Below are positions 24,501 through 35,408 of a stretch of DNA of 64,000 nt, in pieces. A model generated the notes under the pieces. That model saw nothing but the letters and a program-made list of their open reading frames with translations, was not told where the DNA came from and did no database searches. The stretch is from NCBI RefSeq assembly GCF_902806685.2, contig NC_048546.1:1240001-1304000 (forward strand), in the 5' to 3' direction. Both the position numbers and the translations under genes were made by a program. Origin of the DNA: Maniola hyperantus. Lineage: Eukaryota; Arthropoda; Insecta; Lepidoptera; Nymphalidae. Positions within the stretch are counted from its first letter, which is position 1; every line of letters begins with the position of its first letter.

Positions 24501-25024
24501 TGTTAATTTAAGTTTAATATGACATTCTTACTGAAAATCGAAACTATTTTATATTAACATACTTGTACCTACTTAATATTACTAAATTATTAACAAAGAA
24601 GATACTAATTGACATTATAACAAACTTAATGAGTTACTTAAAACTGAAGCTACGAGGGTTCCAAACGCGCCCAAGTCTGCGAAAGGGCCCACAACAAACC
24701 CAGCTTATAGGTGCGAGTGTGTGCGAGCATGATATTTAGGTACAGGAGTGAGAGAGAATATACAGTATTTTTAAAAGTTCACAATATATTGCAAATATAA
24801 CCTCTGACTGACGCTAGAGGTTAACCACGCTTTTTCACGTTTTGCGGGTTCGAAAATCACTAAAAAACAAGATAAGGTAAAAACAGGCGTTGTTTCGTAT
24901 TACAGGCGACGTCTCCCTCATCTGCTCGATAAAGCAGTTGCCCAAATTCAGTCTGTCGGAGGAGGTGGTGGACCCGAAGAGCAACCGCTTCATCCTGCGA
25001 CTCAACTCCGAGACCTCCGTCTGA
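18583..25024 (+). CDS. Vang: Van Gogh (Vang/Vangl) planar cell polarity protein
   Basis: Four-pass membrane protein that works with Prickle in core planar cell polarity signalling. Exons, all in phase: 18583-18668, 21014-21982, 22199-22383, 23255-23367, 23965-24154 and 24906-25024 (stop TGA), giving 553 residues against 521 in human VANGL2. Start ATG 18583 has context GAACCATGG. The Ser/Arg-rich N-terminus (METESVRSEISSRSRRSSRH) and the ENWGENTTAVTG box match Vangl proteins. Hydrophobic segments in exon 2 (such as GTTIALGLTFVSFVSPLAMV and FSYWLFYFVQ) are the membrane helices. The cytoplasmic tail contains SIQRAAVWVLQRYYTKFPIY, ERYYEEAERERRVRKRRAR and LARALQKYLRATRQQP. The last four residues are ETSV, the conserved PDZ-binding tail. 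Intact. Confidence 0.96.
19995..20211 (+). mobile_element. Helitron-like copy in Vang intron 1
   Basis: Begins TATACTAATATTATAAATGT, contains the CTGTCTGTCTGTCTGCTAGC tract and ends GACGAAGTCGCGGGCATCCT then CTAGT. Confidence 0.8.
20539..20862. mobile_element. Pogo/Tigger-like MITE relic with nested repeat
   Basis: Left end CAGTGGAAACTCGATTAACC resembles Tigger/pogo termini; a near-inverse (ATGGCGAATCCGTATAACCG) lies at the right. Between them, about 20640-20830, is a copy of the GGGTTCCGTA-type repeat (shared ATATCATATGAAAGGGCTTT), which appears inserted. No transposase frame. Confidence 0.5.
20865..20998 (-). mobile_element. Helitron-like partial copy
   Basis: Only the half containing TTTGTCCAGTAGTTTGAGCT, GCGTTGATAGAT and CAGCTTTTCCTTTTGTATAT is present. 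It reaches within about 20 bp of the acceptor of Vang exon 2. Confidence 0.65.
22442..22785 (-). mobile_element. tRNA-derived SINE
   Basis: On the minus strand it opens with a tRNA-like head (AGCCTAGTGGTTAAC, then the B-box region around AGGTTTAATCCCGGCCACGC), has a body with AGTCCGCACTTGGCCAGGGT and ends in a repeated GATGATGAT tail. The same family occurs at 41325-41645 and 53225-53528. It lies in Vang intron 3. Confidence 0.8.
22930..23021. repeat. Two adjacent perfect hairpins in Vang intron 3
   Basis: First: 15-bp arms 22930-22944 and 22949-22963 with a 4-nt loop. Second: 28-bp arms 22963-22990 and 22994-23021 with a 3-nt loop (TCG). All arms are perfectly complementary and unrelated to each other. 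Confidence 0.9.
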
Positions 25025-25117
25025 CAAGAGGAATACCCGCTCCGGGACTCACACCGGCTGGTATGACATTTGGACTTTATTTAGTTTTGAGATGCGCGTG
25101 CGCTGATGTAAAGCGTG

Positions 25118-25315
25118 AGGCAGTGGTCCGACCGCTCGTCGCTCAGCGACAAAACTAGTAAAGCGAGTCGTCGCCGGCAATGTGAACAGTCCGAGAGCAA
25201 CTTTTGATATATGCGTCTCTTTCGTTTACACGGAATGTACATTTATTGTGCGTTTCTTGAGAGAGAAAATCGCCGATAGTTAGTCGTTTTCTCGCCAGCG
25301 GTCGGACCACTGCCT
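25118..25315. mobile_element. MITE with AGGCAGTGGTCCGACCGCT termini
   Basis: AGGCAGTGGTCCGACCGCT at 25118 and its exact inverse at 25297-25315. About 200 bp, non-coding, 94 bp past the Vang stop and so possibly within its 3' UTR. Confidence 0.8.
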
Positions 25316-25348
25316 TATTGCTGGACGATAAAATTTTAAACACAAGAA

Positions 25349-26038
25349 CAACAGAGACTATTGCTATCTCGCTCATAATCTGTGCGTACAAAACATAGCG
25401 CATAGACAACAACCAATAGCGAACGTGACGGACGCGCGCTCTGATTGGCTCATTCAAAAGTAAGAGTAGTACTGTGGTTATATGAGAACGTAGACGGAGT
25501 AAAAAATCTAGACAAACGAACGTTTGCTTTCTCATTCACACTAAAAAGAGAGCACAGATAAAGTTACTAATGTGATAAACAGAGACGAAGCTAATCTATT
25601 TTTTGTCCCTTATCGTGTAACCGATTTTTTTCAAGGAATACAACTTTAGTTGCAAAACAAACTTTGAGAATTCGTGGCATCATTGTATTTCTCGTTAGTT
25701 GTTTACTTGTTTTAACATAAAAAACGTTTAATACAAATATTGTTGATCGGTTAATACAAATATTGACTACTAAGCAATGGTAATAATTGTCGTGTTATTC
25801 ATCGTTACGTCGTGCTATCGCTATCTCAGACGCGGTTACACAGTACTTTAGTCTAGCTTTTTTATTCAGTCTACGCACGATAACAACAGAGACTCGTGCT
25901 ATCTCGCTCATAATCCGCGCGTATAAAACAGCGCATAGGCAACAACCAATAGCGAACGTGACGGACGCGCGCTCTGATTGGCCGAAATATCTTCGCGCCA
26001 TTCATAAGTAAGAGTGGTAATACTGTGGTTATATGAGA
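25349..26038. repeat. Pair of 150-bp direct repeats with CCAAT and ATTGG words
   Basis: 25349-25488 and 25882-26038 share ACAACAGAGACT, GCTATCTCGCTCATAATC, AACAACCAATAGCGAACGTG and TACTGTGGTTATATGAGAA, separated by about 390 bp. They may be ends of a decayed element; no coding content between them. Confidence 0.65.
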
Positions 26039-26279
26039 ATGTGTTTTGAAAAATACGTGTTTTGAAAGAAGAATTCTAAATCTAAATGTGCTTTACAATA
26101 AGCTTATGTGTTCTTACAAGCCTTCCAAGAAATAAATTAAAGCAGTGAAAAAATTGTACAATTATTACTAGATTTAAACTAGGTACTGTACTTTACATTT
26201 TTTTAAGTAGGTGCTTAAGAATAAAAAAAAAGGATACAATCAAAAATTTTAAAATCCCCAGAAGATAAAGCAAGTTTCC

Positions 26280-26432
26280 ACTTTTGTGGAAATGGCCGCA
26301 ATTTTAGTGACGTCAGCAGCACTAGACTAAGTTTCGTGCTGATGGTATATTTTTACTTAAATATACGCAAAATGACGTCATTTCGATGGTAATGAGACAT
26401 GGTTCCAGCGTAATAGAAATTTGCGGGACTTA
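26280..26432. mobile_element. AAGTCCCGCAAATTGCTA MITE, diverged copy
   Basis: Left end is worn. The right end AGAAATTTGCGGGACTTATA and the internal TTTCGATGGTAATGAGACAT identify the family. Confidence 0.7.
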
Positions 26433-26580
26433 TACTATGCTACACAATTTTACAACGCTACAGTTTAAAGTAACGCACAATTTTATTTTAGAATACTCAA
26501 CTTTTGGTTTTAAACATGATAAGTTATAATATTATGGTTAATATTTGAATTGGCATTGGAGAGCACACTTGAGCTAAATC

Positions 26581-26723
26581 TACAGTGCGACAAGGCTATC
26601 TTGGCGCGTGGCGAAAATCGGAACTAACGTTGCCTATTCGTTGAATATTATCTAAGCTTTTGTTCTCCAACAGCGCCCCCCTGTCAATGTCATTCAAGTG
26701 CCAAATAGCCTTGTCGCACTGTA
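26581..26723. mobile_element. ACAGTGCGACAAGGCT MITE, copy 2
   Basis: Inverted ends TACAGTGCGACAAGGCT and AGCCTTGTCGCACTGTA include the flanking TA. Opposite internal orientation to copy 1 at 10831-10990. Confidence 0.85.
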
Positions 26724-27045
26724 AAAAAATTTGCAATCATGGAGAAAATTGAATCTCGTTTTGTATTATTCTGAGCCATTAGTTATAGCAAAAGACTAAA
26801 TTATGCATTTAATTAGGTATCGTATTAATTGTAAATTTGTGTCATAATGTTTTGAAATTATTTTAGGTTTAATTAAGTAATTGTTATTAGTGTAAAAAAG
26901 TATTTCGCACAAAACGGTAGCGTGAATAGAAAATATAAAACATAACAATTCGAAAATGAGTCTGGACTATGTTAGATACTACATGATTAATAAATTATGT
27001 ATTAAGATTTCCAATGAAATTCACCTCGAAACAATGAAAAAGATT

Positions 27046-27240
27046 ATACAATATACATGTATGATAAAACGGCTTTCTTTTCTCACGTATTTCGCAATCA
27101 CAACCGCGACGCGTGCGCGAACTGAGTCCCTGTGAAAAAGGACCCCGGATGGGTTCGAAACTAGTCGGGCTAACGTCGACGAAATACGTGAGTAAAGCCG
27201 TTTTATCATACGTGTATGACGGAAATCACTCACGATATTT
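27046..27240. repeat. CACGTA-hairpin repeat family, copy 1
   Basis: Inverted arms around ATGATAAAACGGCTTTC and its complement, enclosing CGCGACGCGTGCGCGAACTG, GACCCCGGATGGGTTCGAAA and CTAGTCGGGCTAACGTCGAC. It ends GAAATCACTCACGATA then TTTAAACG. Other copies: 27905-28022, 29395-29565, 30780-30990 and 39195-39835. Class unknown. Confidence 0.65.
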
Positions 27241-27904
27241 TAAACGCCAAAATGAAAAAGATTATTAAAAAGTCCAGTGTGAAACCAGTGCTTTATATGA
27301 CGTTAATACTCGAAAAACAGTTATTGGGTTCATAACTGAATAAATACTATATTATTGTAAGTAGTCTTACAACCATATCATAGTTTAGGATAAATATTTA
27401 TTTAATAGATAAAAACAGTTTTTAATTCTGATAGTTCTAAAAAATAGTCTGATATTTTATATGCTTTTAATGAAACTTTCTAAAATTGTATGAATTTTCA
27501 ACTTTTAGATGTGGTTTTATTACATTTATGCGTACCTATTGACTATTATATGAGTATAGATTAGTACATAGATAATATCTTTTTTATACTATATCATCGA
27601 TATATATGTATAAAAGATATGTTTATTTCATAATTTATATAAAAATGTAAATTGCATATGCCTTGCATCCCCTTATTGATGGTCTGTCAAAGTATACTTA
27701 CCTATTTTGACAGTCGTTAGACATATTATGTAAGTAGGTATAATCAATACTTTGCAGTCACAATTTTTGTATTTTCGTACTTCTACAATCTATCAGACCA
27801 CAGAAACAAATAAACAAAATACTCAGCTAATGTACCTACCTAAATGTTCGAATGTTTTTATATGAAAATCACAAAGATGCTGATAAATTAAGAAAATGTG
27901 TAAA

Positions 27905-28022
27905 TATCTAGCAGACATATATACTCACGTGTTTAGTCGATATCAGCCCGACTAAACACGTGAGTATAGCCGTTGGCTAGATATATATAATATGGAAATC
28001 ACTCACGATAGTTTAAACGCTA
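27905..28022. repeat. CACGTG-hairpin repeat, short copy
   Basis: Arms TACTCACGTGTTTAGTCG and its complement CGACTAAACACGTGAGTA lie close together, then GGAAATCACTCACGATAGTT and TAAACGC. The central GTTCGAAAC block is missing. Confidence 0.65.
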
Positions 28023-28784
28023 AAAATGTGTAAATATTATAAAAGCGTGAAAAAGGTTGTGCTTTAAACATAAATAAATATAGACAGCTTGTAATGTACT
28101 CGATGTATTCGTAGCTAAATTGACCAAAGATTGCTTCAATCTTATGCTGTTTGTAACATATCGTGTCAAAAATACATCATTTATTGTAAGGATTTTACAT
28201 TTATGATATTTTTGTCAGAGTGGGGGTATATCGAAATTCTAATATACAGACAAAAGTGTGTAGCACATATTATGTGGATAGATTAGAGCAAAATTTTTGT
28301 AGCGTTTTCATGTAACACAATAGATGGCGCTGTGTAAAATAGTATCACGCTAACGAAGTGCTTAACCTCGAGCGTTATGTAAAGTCGCATCCACGCCGAT
28401 ATAAAAATCCGTTGAAAGTCGTATTTGACAAAAATTATTCTGTCGAAGCATAGATTTTCGTAAGTATGCAGTGTGACTTAACACACGACGCATTATTTAT
28501 TGGCACGTATAATGTGCATAAATAATCCGGAATAAACTTATTCCTGTAACAGATGTTCTATTTTACGAAGACCGTTTGGCTATGTTTGTGTGAGTGCACA
28601 CGTACACATTATCATAGCGTGCGTGGCGCTCAGTTTCGACCTCAGAATAAATACCTGTAGATATTGCAAGATAAACACAAAACTGTTTTAAATTAGTCAT
28701 TTTAATAATTATTTTACGGAGATGTTTGACAGGTGTGTTACGCACACAAATGCATTGACGCTTATCGGTACACTCACTAATCTC

Positions 28785-28987
28785 TAAATATATAAAAGGA
28801 TTGACTGACTGACTGACTGATCTATCAACGCACAGCACAAACTACTGGACGGATCGGGCTGAAATTTGGCATGCAGATAGCTATTAAGACGTAGACATCC
28901 GTTAAGAAAGAATTTTTGAAAATTCAACTCCACAGGGGTTTTTAAATTTGTGTAGTCCACGCGGACGAAGTCGCGAGCATAATCTAG
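28785..28987 (+). mobile_element. Helitron-like copy
   Basis: AATATATAAAAGGATTGACT, then the ACTGACTGACTG tract, GACGGATCGGGCTGAAATTT and an end at GTCGCGAGCATAATCTAGTT. Confidence 0.78.
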
Positions 28988-29394
28988 TTTACAACTAAGG
29001 CTGAGAGGTCATCGTGAAATAGAACATCTATAATGATAATTAAAACTGCCGTACCTATTCCATAAAGACAAAAAGGCACTGCCTACCCTAAAACTCGAAG
29101 CCACTTTACAGTAGACTGAAAAACATATACATGCAGTATAGACTGAAAGGAAGATGTCACGTTGCTCAAATCGCAGCCTTTGTAAAACGCTTGTGCCTGC
29201 TTTAGTATATAAGGACAGAGCCTTTAGTATAATTTTGAAATTAACTGATTTAGCTGTACGTATAAATGTTAAATTTATTTAATTTAAGTAAAGTCGAGAT
29301 GTCTTCTCGTCCAAAATTCCTCAGTGCTTGATGACCAAAGTCTTCGAACAGTGCGTGTTGCCACTTGCCAATGATGACATGTGGATTCAAGACA

Positions 29395-29565
29395 TGTCTC
29401 ACAACCCTTCGCGACGCGGTTGAGACGCGTGCGTGAGTCCCTGTGAAAAAGGACCCCGGAAGGGTTCGAAACTAGTCGGGCTAACGTCGACTAAACACGT
29501 GAGTAAAGCCGGGTGTGAGACATGTATAATGGGAATTACTCACGATAGTTTAAACGCTTAAATTC
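29395..29565. repeat. CACGTG-hairpin repeat family copy
   Basis: Contains GTGAGTCCCTGTGAAAAAGG, AAGGGTTCGAAACTAGTCGG, GACTAAACACGTGAGTAAAG and the terminal CTCACGATAGTTTAAACGCT. Confidence 0.65.
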
Positions 29566-29699
29566 GAGACATGGTTGCTAACTATAGGCTTCATAAGATC
29601 CAATACGCACGGTCGACTAGTCGCCCGGCAACTCAGTCGACGGCGATCGTTAGAATCTGTAATTTATATGGAAGTGGCCGTGTCCAGCGTTTTGTCTAG

Positions 29700-29835
29700 T
29701 AATTTTGAGGCACCAACCAATCACAGACGAAACTGTTTTCTAGTTTTGAATGTTTTTTAATACATTTTCGAATTGAAATATTTGAATTTGAAAACATGCT
29801 TGTGATTGGTTGGTGTCTCAAAATGGTTAACGCCC
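29700..29835. repeat. Inverted repeat around GCACCAACCAATCACA
   Basis: TTTTGAGGCACCAACCAATC near 29701 is inverted at about 29808-29828 (GATTGGTTGGTGTCTCAAAA). MITE-like, with no coding content. The adjoining AATGGTTAACGCCCACTGA recurs at about 36679. Confidence 0.6.
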
Positions 29836-30182
29836 ACTGATATTTTTGGCTCTAGCGTTTGTACACTTTGATGCACTTTAGAATTCAGGCTACGTTAATC
29901 TGTGGAAATGAATAGCTAGACTAGAATAATTATTTATTTTAATAGAAAATACTTACAATTGGACTGAATCTCGCATCTTGTATCTGAATATTTTAATGTA
30001 TATAACGGGTACATACCACGATTAATTTTTTTAAAATAATCGTGGTATGTAGGTACCCATTATTTACCCGTTACCCGTTATATACATTAAAATATATCGT
30101 TAAACCACGAAATAAGCTTAAAATCATTAGTTGTATCTGAATGTTTACGAAGCACAAATATAGCTTGTTATACAATTTGAAG

Positions 30183-30536
30183 CACAACATACTAAGATGT
30201 AATCGCTGTGAGCAGTTCACAACATACTAAGATGTAATCGCTGTGAGCAGTTCACAACATACTAAGATGTAATCGCTGTGAGCAGTTCACAACATACTAA
30301 GATGTAATCGCTGTGAGCAGTTCACAACATACTAAGATGTAATCGCTGTGAGCAGTTCACAACATACTAAGATGTAATCGCTGTGAGCAGTTCACAACAT
30401 ACTAAGATGTAATCGCTGTGAGCAGTTCACAACATACTAAGATGTAATCGCTGTGAGCAGTTCACAACATACTAAGATGTAATCGCTGTGAGCAGTTCAC
30501 AACATACTAAGATGTAATGTAATCGCTGTGAGCAGT
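30183..30536. repeat. Minisatellite, ten 35-bp units
   Basis: Unit starts ACAACATACTAAGATGTAAT and ends GCTGTGAGCAGTTC. By eye, ten head-to-tail copies are identical except the last, which has a 5-bp GTAAT duplication. The intergenic position and identity suggest recent expansion. Confidence 0.95.
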
Positions 30537-30779
30537 TTGTACACTTTTTGTATTTTATAAATATATCAAGTGAATTTTAGCTATCTTCTTTTTTTTTTAC
30601 ACCTCAACCTCCTGGAAGTTATTGTTTGACTAAGACGGCTCGTGAGGGACGTGGGTTGCGGGTAACATTTGACGTAAAAATCAAGGAATTGAACGCATCC
30701 TAACCCATAAGCCATTTTAGTGAAACTGCATACCGCATACCTATATAATAACAAGAAATTAATTAATGTTATAGAAGAA

Positions 30780-30990
30780 TCCAGCTGTACTCACGACTCA
30801 CGTGGTTAGTCGACGAACTCGTAAGCCTGACTAAGCAGTTTCGAACCCATCCGGAGTCCTTTTTCACAGGGACTCAGCTCGCAAACGCGTCGCTATTGAG
30901 ACTCGGCGTATGTCGACTAAATACGTGAGAAAAGCTGAATTCTTCTATATTTATAATGGAAATCACTCACGATAGTTTAAACGTTAAGAT
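30780..30990. repeat. CACGTG-hairpin repeat family copy
   Basis: Contains TCACGTGGTTAGTCGACG, AGTTTCGAACCCATCCGGAG, CTTTTTCACAGGGACTCAG and the terminal CTCACGATAGTTTAAACGTT. Confidence 0.65.
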
Positions 30991-31168
30991 TTTTATAACT
31001 ACAGCTTACGATTTATTTATACAATAATTTTTTTTGACAACCAGGTTTCCGTATTAAATGTAAAATGTATTTTAATGTAATGATATACAGTGATTACAAA
31101 ACCAGTAGATACCGAGTCCTGAGATCTATTTAGGGGTTTAAACTTTAAAAAAACCATCATAGTACATC

Positions 31169-33212
31169 TCATAATGGATCTCTCATAGTGCTGGCTTGAA
31201 CGGGCAACATAGAATATCCCGCACCAGAGTACATATGGGCAAGATCACACGTGGTCTGTGATCTAGGCATGAACATATACACCCACACCGCGAGCGAAGT
31301 GAGCAGCAGGCAGAAGGTTATCACGGATATCGTCACGACAATATGGCGGCTGGGGCTTTTGATTGCACACGTGAAGAATTTTTCGTCGAGATCGAATATT
31401 CGACTGTTGTATAGCTGTTTTGGTGTGTAGCATCTGTAAAAAAAGGTGTTCATATTTTAGTGACGTTGTGGTAATTCCCACGGCGAATGCCAATCGATCG
31501 GCCTCACACACACAGCACAGGCCTCCTCATTCATATATTCAGTAGCGGGATGGAATGATGATGATGATAATAACCAATCAATACGGTATTTGACAGCTAG
31601 TCAAATCAGTACCTTTTTATCAAACGTCAAAACGCGCGCTTAGTATGCGAGATTCTATGAAATACCGGTGTGTGACGTCACAATCATTTGACGTGCTTTT
31701 TTTAGTTTAATCGATAATTTAAAATGGTTATTACACTTAAAACCAACAAAGGACGTGGATTTTACGTATTTTGGAAGACCCTCTATTTAATAATCACTGA
31801 GAAATAATTTATTTTTGATGTAGTCAAATACCCAATTGCATTGGGTACAATTTATCGCAAAACAAAATAGTCCATCTGAAGTTGCAACATGGTGATTTAC
31901 GCAGCACAGGTCTGATAGAACCATCAGCACACATCGATTCGAAAAAAAAAAAACCAGCCCCCTCGTTACAAAAATAAATTCAAAAGTAGCTTTGGTTACC
32001 CAATTGATTTTTAGGCAAGTTAATTTAAGGATGGAATAGAGAATCTTCTTTTTTTCAAGTTGATTAATAAATTAATTACAAAGTAGCTTTGGACACGTAC
32101 CTTAAGTGGTCATAATCATCCGGATGTATTTGCAGTTTCTTTATCCACTTCAGATTGCAGTCGCAATTCCAGAAGTTGCCTTGTAAATCCAGTCTTATCA
32201 GTTGCCCAAAAGGTACCTTCAGTTGCTCGTCTAAAGAAGTCAACCTGGATCCTTTGAGCGATAGAGTTTCCAGCACAAAATCATCTGCATCTTCAAGAAC
32301 TTCCATTCCAAATGCTGTAGCACTAAAGTTTACTAAATTTTTGTTTCTTTCCAATTCCAAATTCGTAAGAGAGTGTAACGATTCAAACGCGTAGCCAGGA
32401 ATCTCTTTTATCATCAAATTATTCAATTTTAATACTCTTAATGCAACTAAATTAATAAAATCTTCTTCGGATATCTCACTAATAGGATTGTTCGAGATAT
32501 CCAGATATTCTAAAGTAAACGGAAACTCGAAAGTCTCACTTAAATTATTGTTAGAAATAATCAGCCTTTTCAAGTCAAATGCGTAGACGAAGAAATTTTC
32601 ATGAACTATTTCCAAGTTGATTCCGCTTATAGATAAAGACTGTATTTTCTGAGTCAATCCGTATCCATTTCGATCGAATAGATTATTGTCTTCAAGACTC
32701 GGTCCTAAGTTGTTATTGTCTAAAACTATTTCTTTCAAATCCCTCAAGTGGTGAAAAGTTATTTCCTCGAAAGTAGCGAATTTATTGTTCGCTAAATTTA
32801 GATATTCTAGCTTATTTAAACGATCGAATGTTCCTTTATGTATGATTTGGAGATCATTGTCACTTAAGTCCAGTCTTTTTAGATTTGAGAGACGGAAAGC
32901 ATCAGGAGATATATCTGTAATTTGATTGCTATTCAATAACAACTCTGATAATGTGTCCGATTTTAGCACAAGCGAAAATTGAACCTTAGTTAAGTTGTTT
33001 CTTGATAAATTCAGAGTATACGCTGTTTCTGGTAGAGCAAAGTTTTTCTTCAACAAATTCGGATCGTACGAACAGTCCACGATTTCGCCAAAAACTTCGC
33101 GATCACCTTTGTTATTGTGGTGGCATACACAAAATTCACTGTCACATATCAAAGAACTTTCACCTCTAATACTACACACCATAAAGATGAGAATCGCACA
33201 AAATATCCGCAT
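31169..33212 (-). CDS. Leucine-rich-repeat single-pass membrane protein
   Basis: Two exons: 33212-32101 and 31433-31169 (stop TGA), joined in phase to give 458 residues. I start at ATG 33212 because MRIFCAILIFMVCSIRG is a good signal peptide; the open frame extends upstream without an ATG. A cysteine-rich cap (CDSEFCVCHHN, VDCSYD) is followed by about 12 leucine-rich repeats (for example LKRLDLSDNDLQIIHKGTF). A C-terminal cap is split across the intron (WNCDCNLKWIKKL, then CYTPKQL and FFTC). One transmembrane helix (HIVVTISVITFCLLLTSLAV) and a tail of about 40 residues with no kinase or TIR domain follow. A cell-surface receptor or adhesion role is inferred from architecture; I do not recognise a specific orthologue. 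Confidence 0.9.
31583..31832. mobile_element. CGGTATTTGAC MITE, copy 2
   Basis: Starts ACGGTATTTGACAGCTAGTC and ends ATGTAGTCAAATACCC. Aligns with 3868-4140 but lacks its internal hairpin. Lies in the LRR gene's intron. Confidence 0.75.
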
Positions 33213-34423
33213 TTTGTGGATGTCGTGATTCGTCAAGTGCGCGGTACATTATGATAGTATGTTGCTATTGTTATCAGTTATCAGTAACGTCCGTTAGTAT
33301 TTATCAGTGATACTGATACCTATTTGATTATTGTACTCATACATTTCACTCGTGTTTACCTTACAAAAGTAGGCGATACTTATCGCTCATTTTGTTCTAT
33401 TTACGACAAATTTTATCTGTTATTGAATTCATTGAAGTCTGTTGAACTGCCTAATTTAGTACCTAATTAAAAAAATTTGATCGCACAAAGTACAGCAATT
33501 TAGTTAGCACATTCAATTATTTAGCACATTTAATTTTTACGACTAGAAGTATTCTTCGTTACTGACTGCGATGAAAACACGTAATAGAAAACTAATAAGC
33601 AGTAACGGCGGAGTTACACTTGTTCGTTCAAATTCGTTTGAAAACGGACGAAGAAATGCAAATGAACGATGTCGAGTATGCCCATGTTTGCACATAGTCG
33701 TCAAAGTGCAGGCACTGGGCACACTGTTATGGGTGTATTAAGGAACTACAAGCTTAATTTGTTCCTAAGTTCGCTAAAACAGACAAATGCATCAGTTATC
33801 AAATATATCAAAAGTTATTTTTTACTTTGTAGTGGAAGTCGGTTTTTTAATTATTTTATTAATTATCACCACTTTACAAAATCACTTACATTACATCAAT
33901 TATTTTACATACTTATTTAATAATTATTGTCAACAAATTATCAAAATAGGGAATGTTTAGCAAATCTGCTATTTGCTAAACATTCTAAATAAATGGGTAT
34001 TCTTTTTTATTTTCACCATTTCACAATAAAAACTTATCCAGTTTTAAACATATTACTCAGCAGCCTTAAACTTAAAGTCATTCGAGTACCTAGATTTTAG
34101 ACTAAGTATTAAAGGAGACTTGGCATTAAAATAATAATACCTTGTTAGAGCAAGCTAGGTGTATAGAAAAGCTCTGAAGAGTGATAGAGACATAAACACA
34201 GTGTTTTGTCTTTGTCATAATTTAGCTTTTTTTTGTTGGGCACGTTGTAGTTTGTGCCCAACAAACCTCTGTGATAGTAATTTATTGCGAATATTACGAG
34301 TTTTTATTTAGTTTTCTATTTTAAATTTAGTATTGAAGGTGTGTAGAAGCCATTTATGGTGCATTGCTGTGTAAAAGTTGTAGCGAACGCAAATTATGAA
34401 ACATAACCGTTCATACGTGAGTA

Positions 34424-34501
34424 TTATTTCTTTTTTTGTTTTGTCTCTTTCGGGTATACGCGTCTGACAAGTCTCTTGATTCTTAGTCTCAGATCTAGAT
34501 G
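34424..34501 (-). CDS. Candidate terminal exon of IntS7
   Basis: After exon 36993-36782, which ends in phase 0 at SIVIK, the gene needs a last exon. This 78-nt stretch has an acceptor (TTAACAG), is open in phase 0 (HLDLRLRIKRLVRRVYPKET, then KQKKK) and ends TAA. An AATAAA lies about 120 bp downstream on the same strand (about 34304-34309). The residues do not resemble the vertebrate tail, so this rests on phase, stop and poly(A) signal only. Confidence 0.35.
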   Translation of the reverse strand, partial: HLDLRLRIKRLVRRVYPKETKQKKK

Positions 34502-34702
34502 CTGTTAACGAATAAATGTGAATCCGCCTTAACGCTACGTAATTCATAATTATACAAAGTCAAGGTACTTTTGTCTACCTGACCTTGTAACATGACATCA
34601 TCTGAACACCTTGTGAGATGACGTCTAATATTGACTCACGGGCGGACCAAAGCGATCATCTGTGCATTTAGTTTAAGAGGGGTGTATTCGTAATTCATAG
34701 TA

Positions 34703-34863
34703 CAAGTGCCGCAAATTGCTAATGCGCGTGGTCGCCATTTTAGTGGCGTCAGCACTAGACTGAAGTTTCGAACTGATGGTATATTTTTATTTCGGCTGAC
34801 GTCAAAATTACGTCATTTCGATGTTAATGAGACATGGTTCCAGCGCAATAGCAATTTGGGGAT
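34703..34863. mobile_element. AAGTCCCGCAAATTGCTA MITE copy
   Basis: CAAGTGCCGCAAATTGCTAA at the left and AGCGCAATAGCAATTTGGGG at the right, with GACGTCA words between. Confidence 0.75.
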
Positions 34864-35107
34864 TATACCTACGCTTCTAACAAATGTAATTTGGTTCTCA
34901 TTTGAATATTAACCAATTAAGCTCAATGGAATTTTTGTAGTTAAGTTCTAGGAACTATATTTTTTTAATTTATAGACTAGCGCTTGGCTATCCAGTAGGT
35001 ATCTTTTGATAAATAAAACGCATAGTTGAAACTATTATAATTTATTGAATATATTTAATGGAAAATTATTATTTTACTTATTTTACTTACTTAATTATTT
35101 TATTACT

Positions 35108-35257
35108 TATTAGTAACGGCGGTTACACACCCATCCGATCCGAGTCCGTGAAAATACGTTCCATTTTTGTTTTGTATGGGAGCTTATGACATATGTCGTC
35201 GATAATCGCTGCTATTCTCACGGATGACGGAACTGCAGTGTGTAATCGCCGTAATTC
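35108..35257. mobile_element. MITE with TTAGTAACGGCGGTTACACA termini
   Basis: TTAGTAACGGCGGTTACACA at the left and GTGTGTAATCGCCGTAA at the right are near-inverse. About 150 bp, non-coding. A related half (AGTAACGGCGGAGTTACACT) is at about 33600. Confidence 0.65.
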
Positions 35258-35408
35258 TTAAATAATTAATAATAATTGTCATGTTTAAAAACGTCCGCGC
35301 GTTGTCTGACTGTTTCCTTTGGTGCTGGGATCTTCGTGAGCCTAAACATAGAAAATACATGTTTACCTCACATTGGCTAATCTGTGTAAAAGCCAGAAGA
35401 AGAACAAA

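Noticed and set aside
30183..30536. CRISPR-like regular array
   Set aside because: Units are directly abutting with no unique spacers and the genome is eukaryotic; it is a minisatellite.
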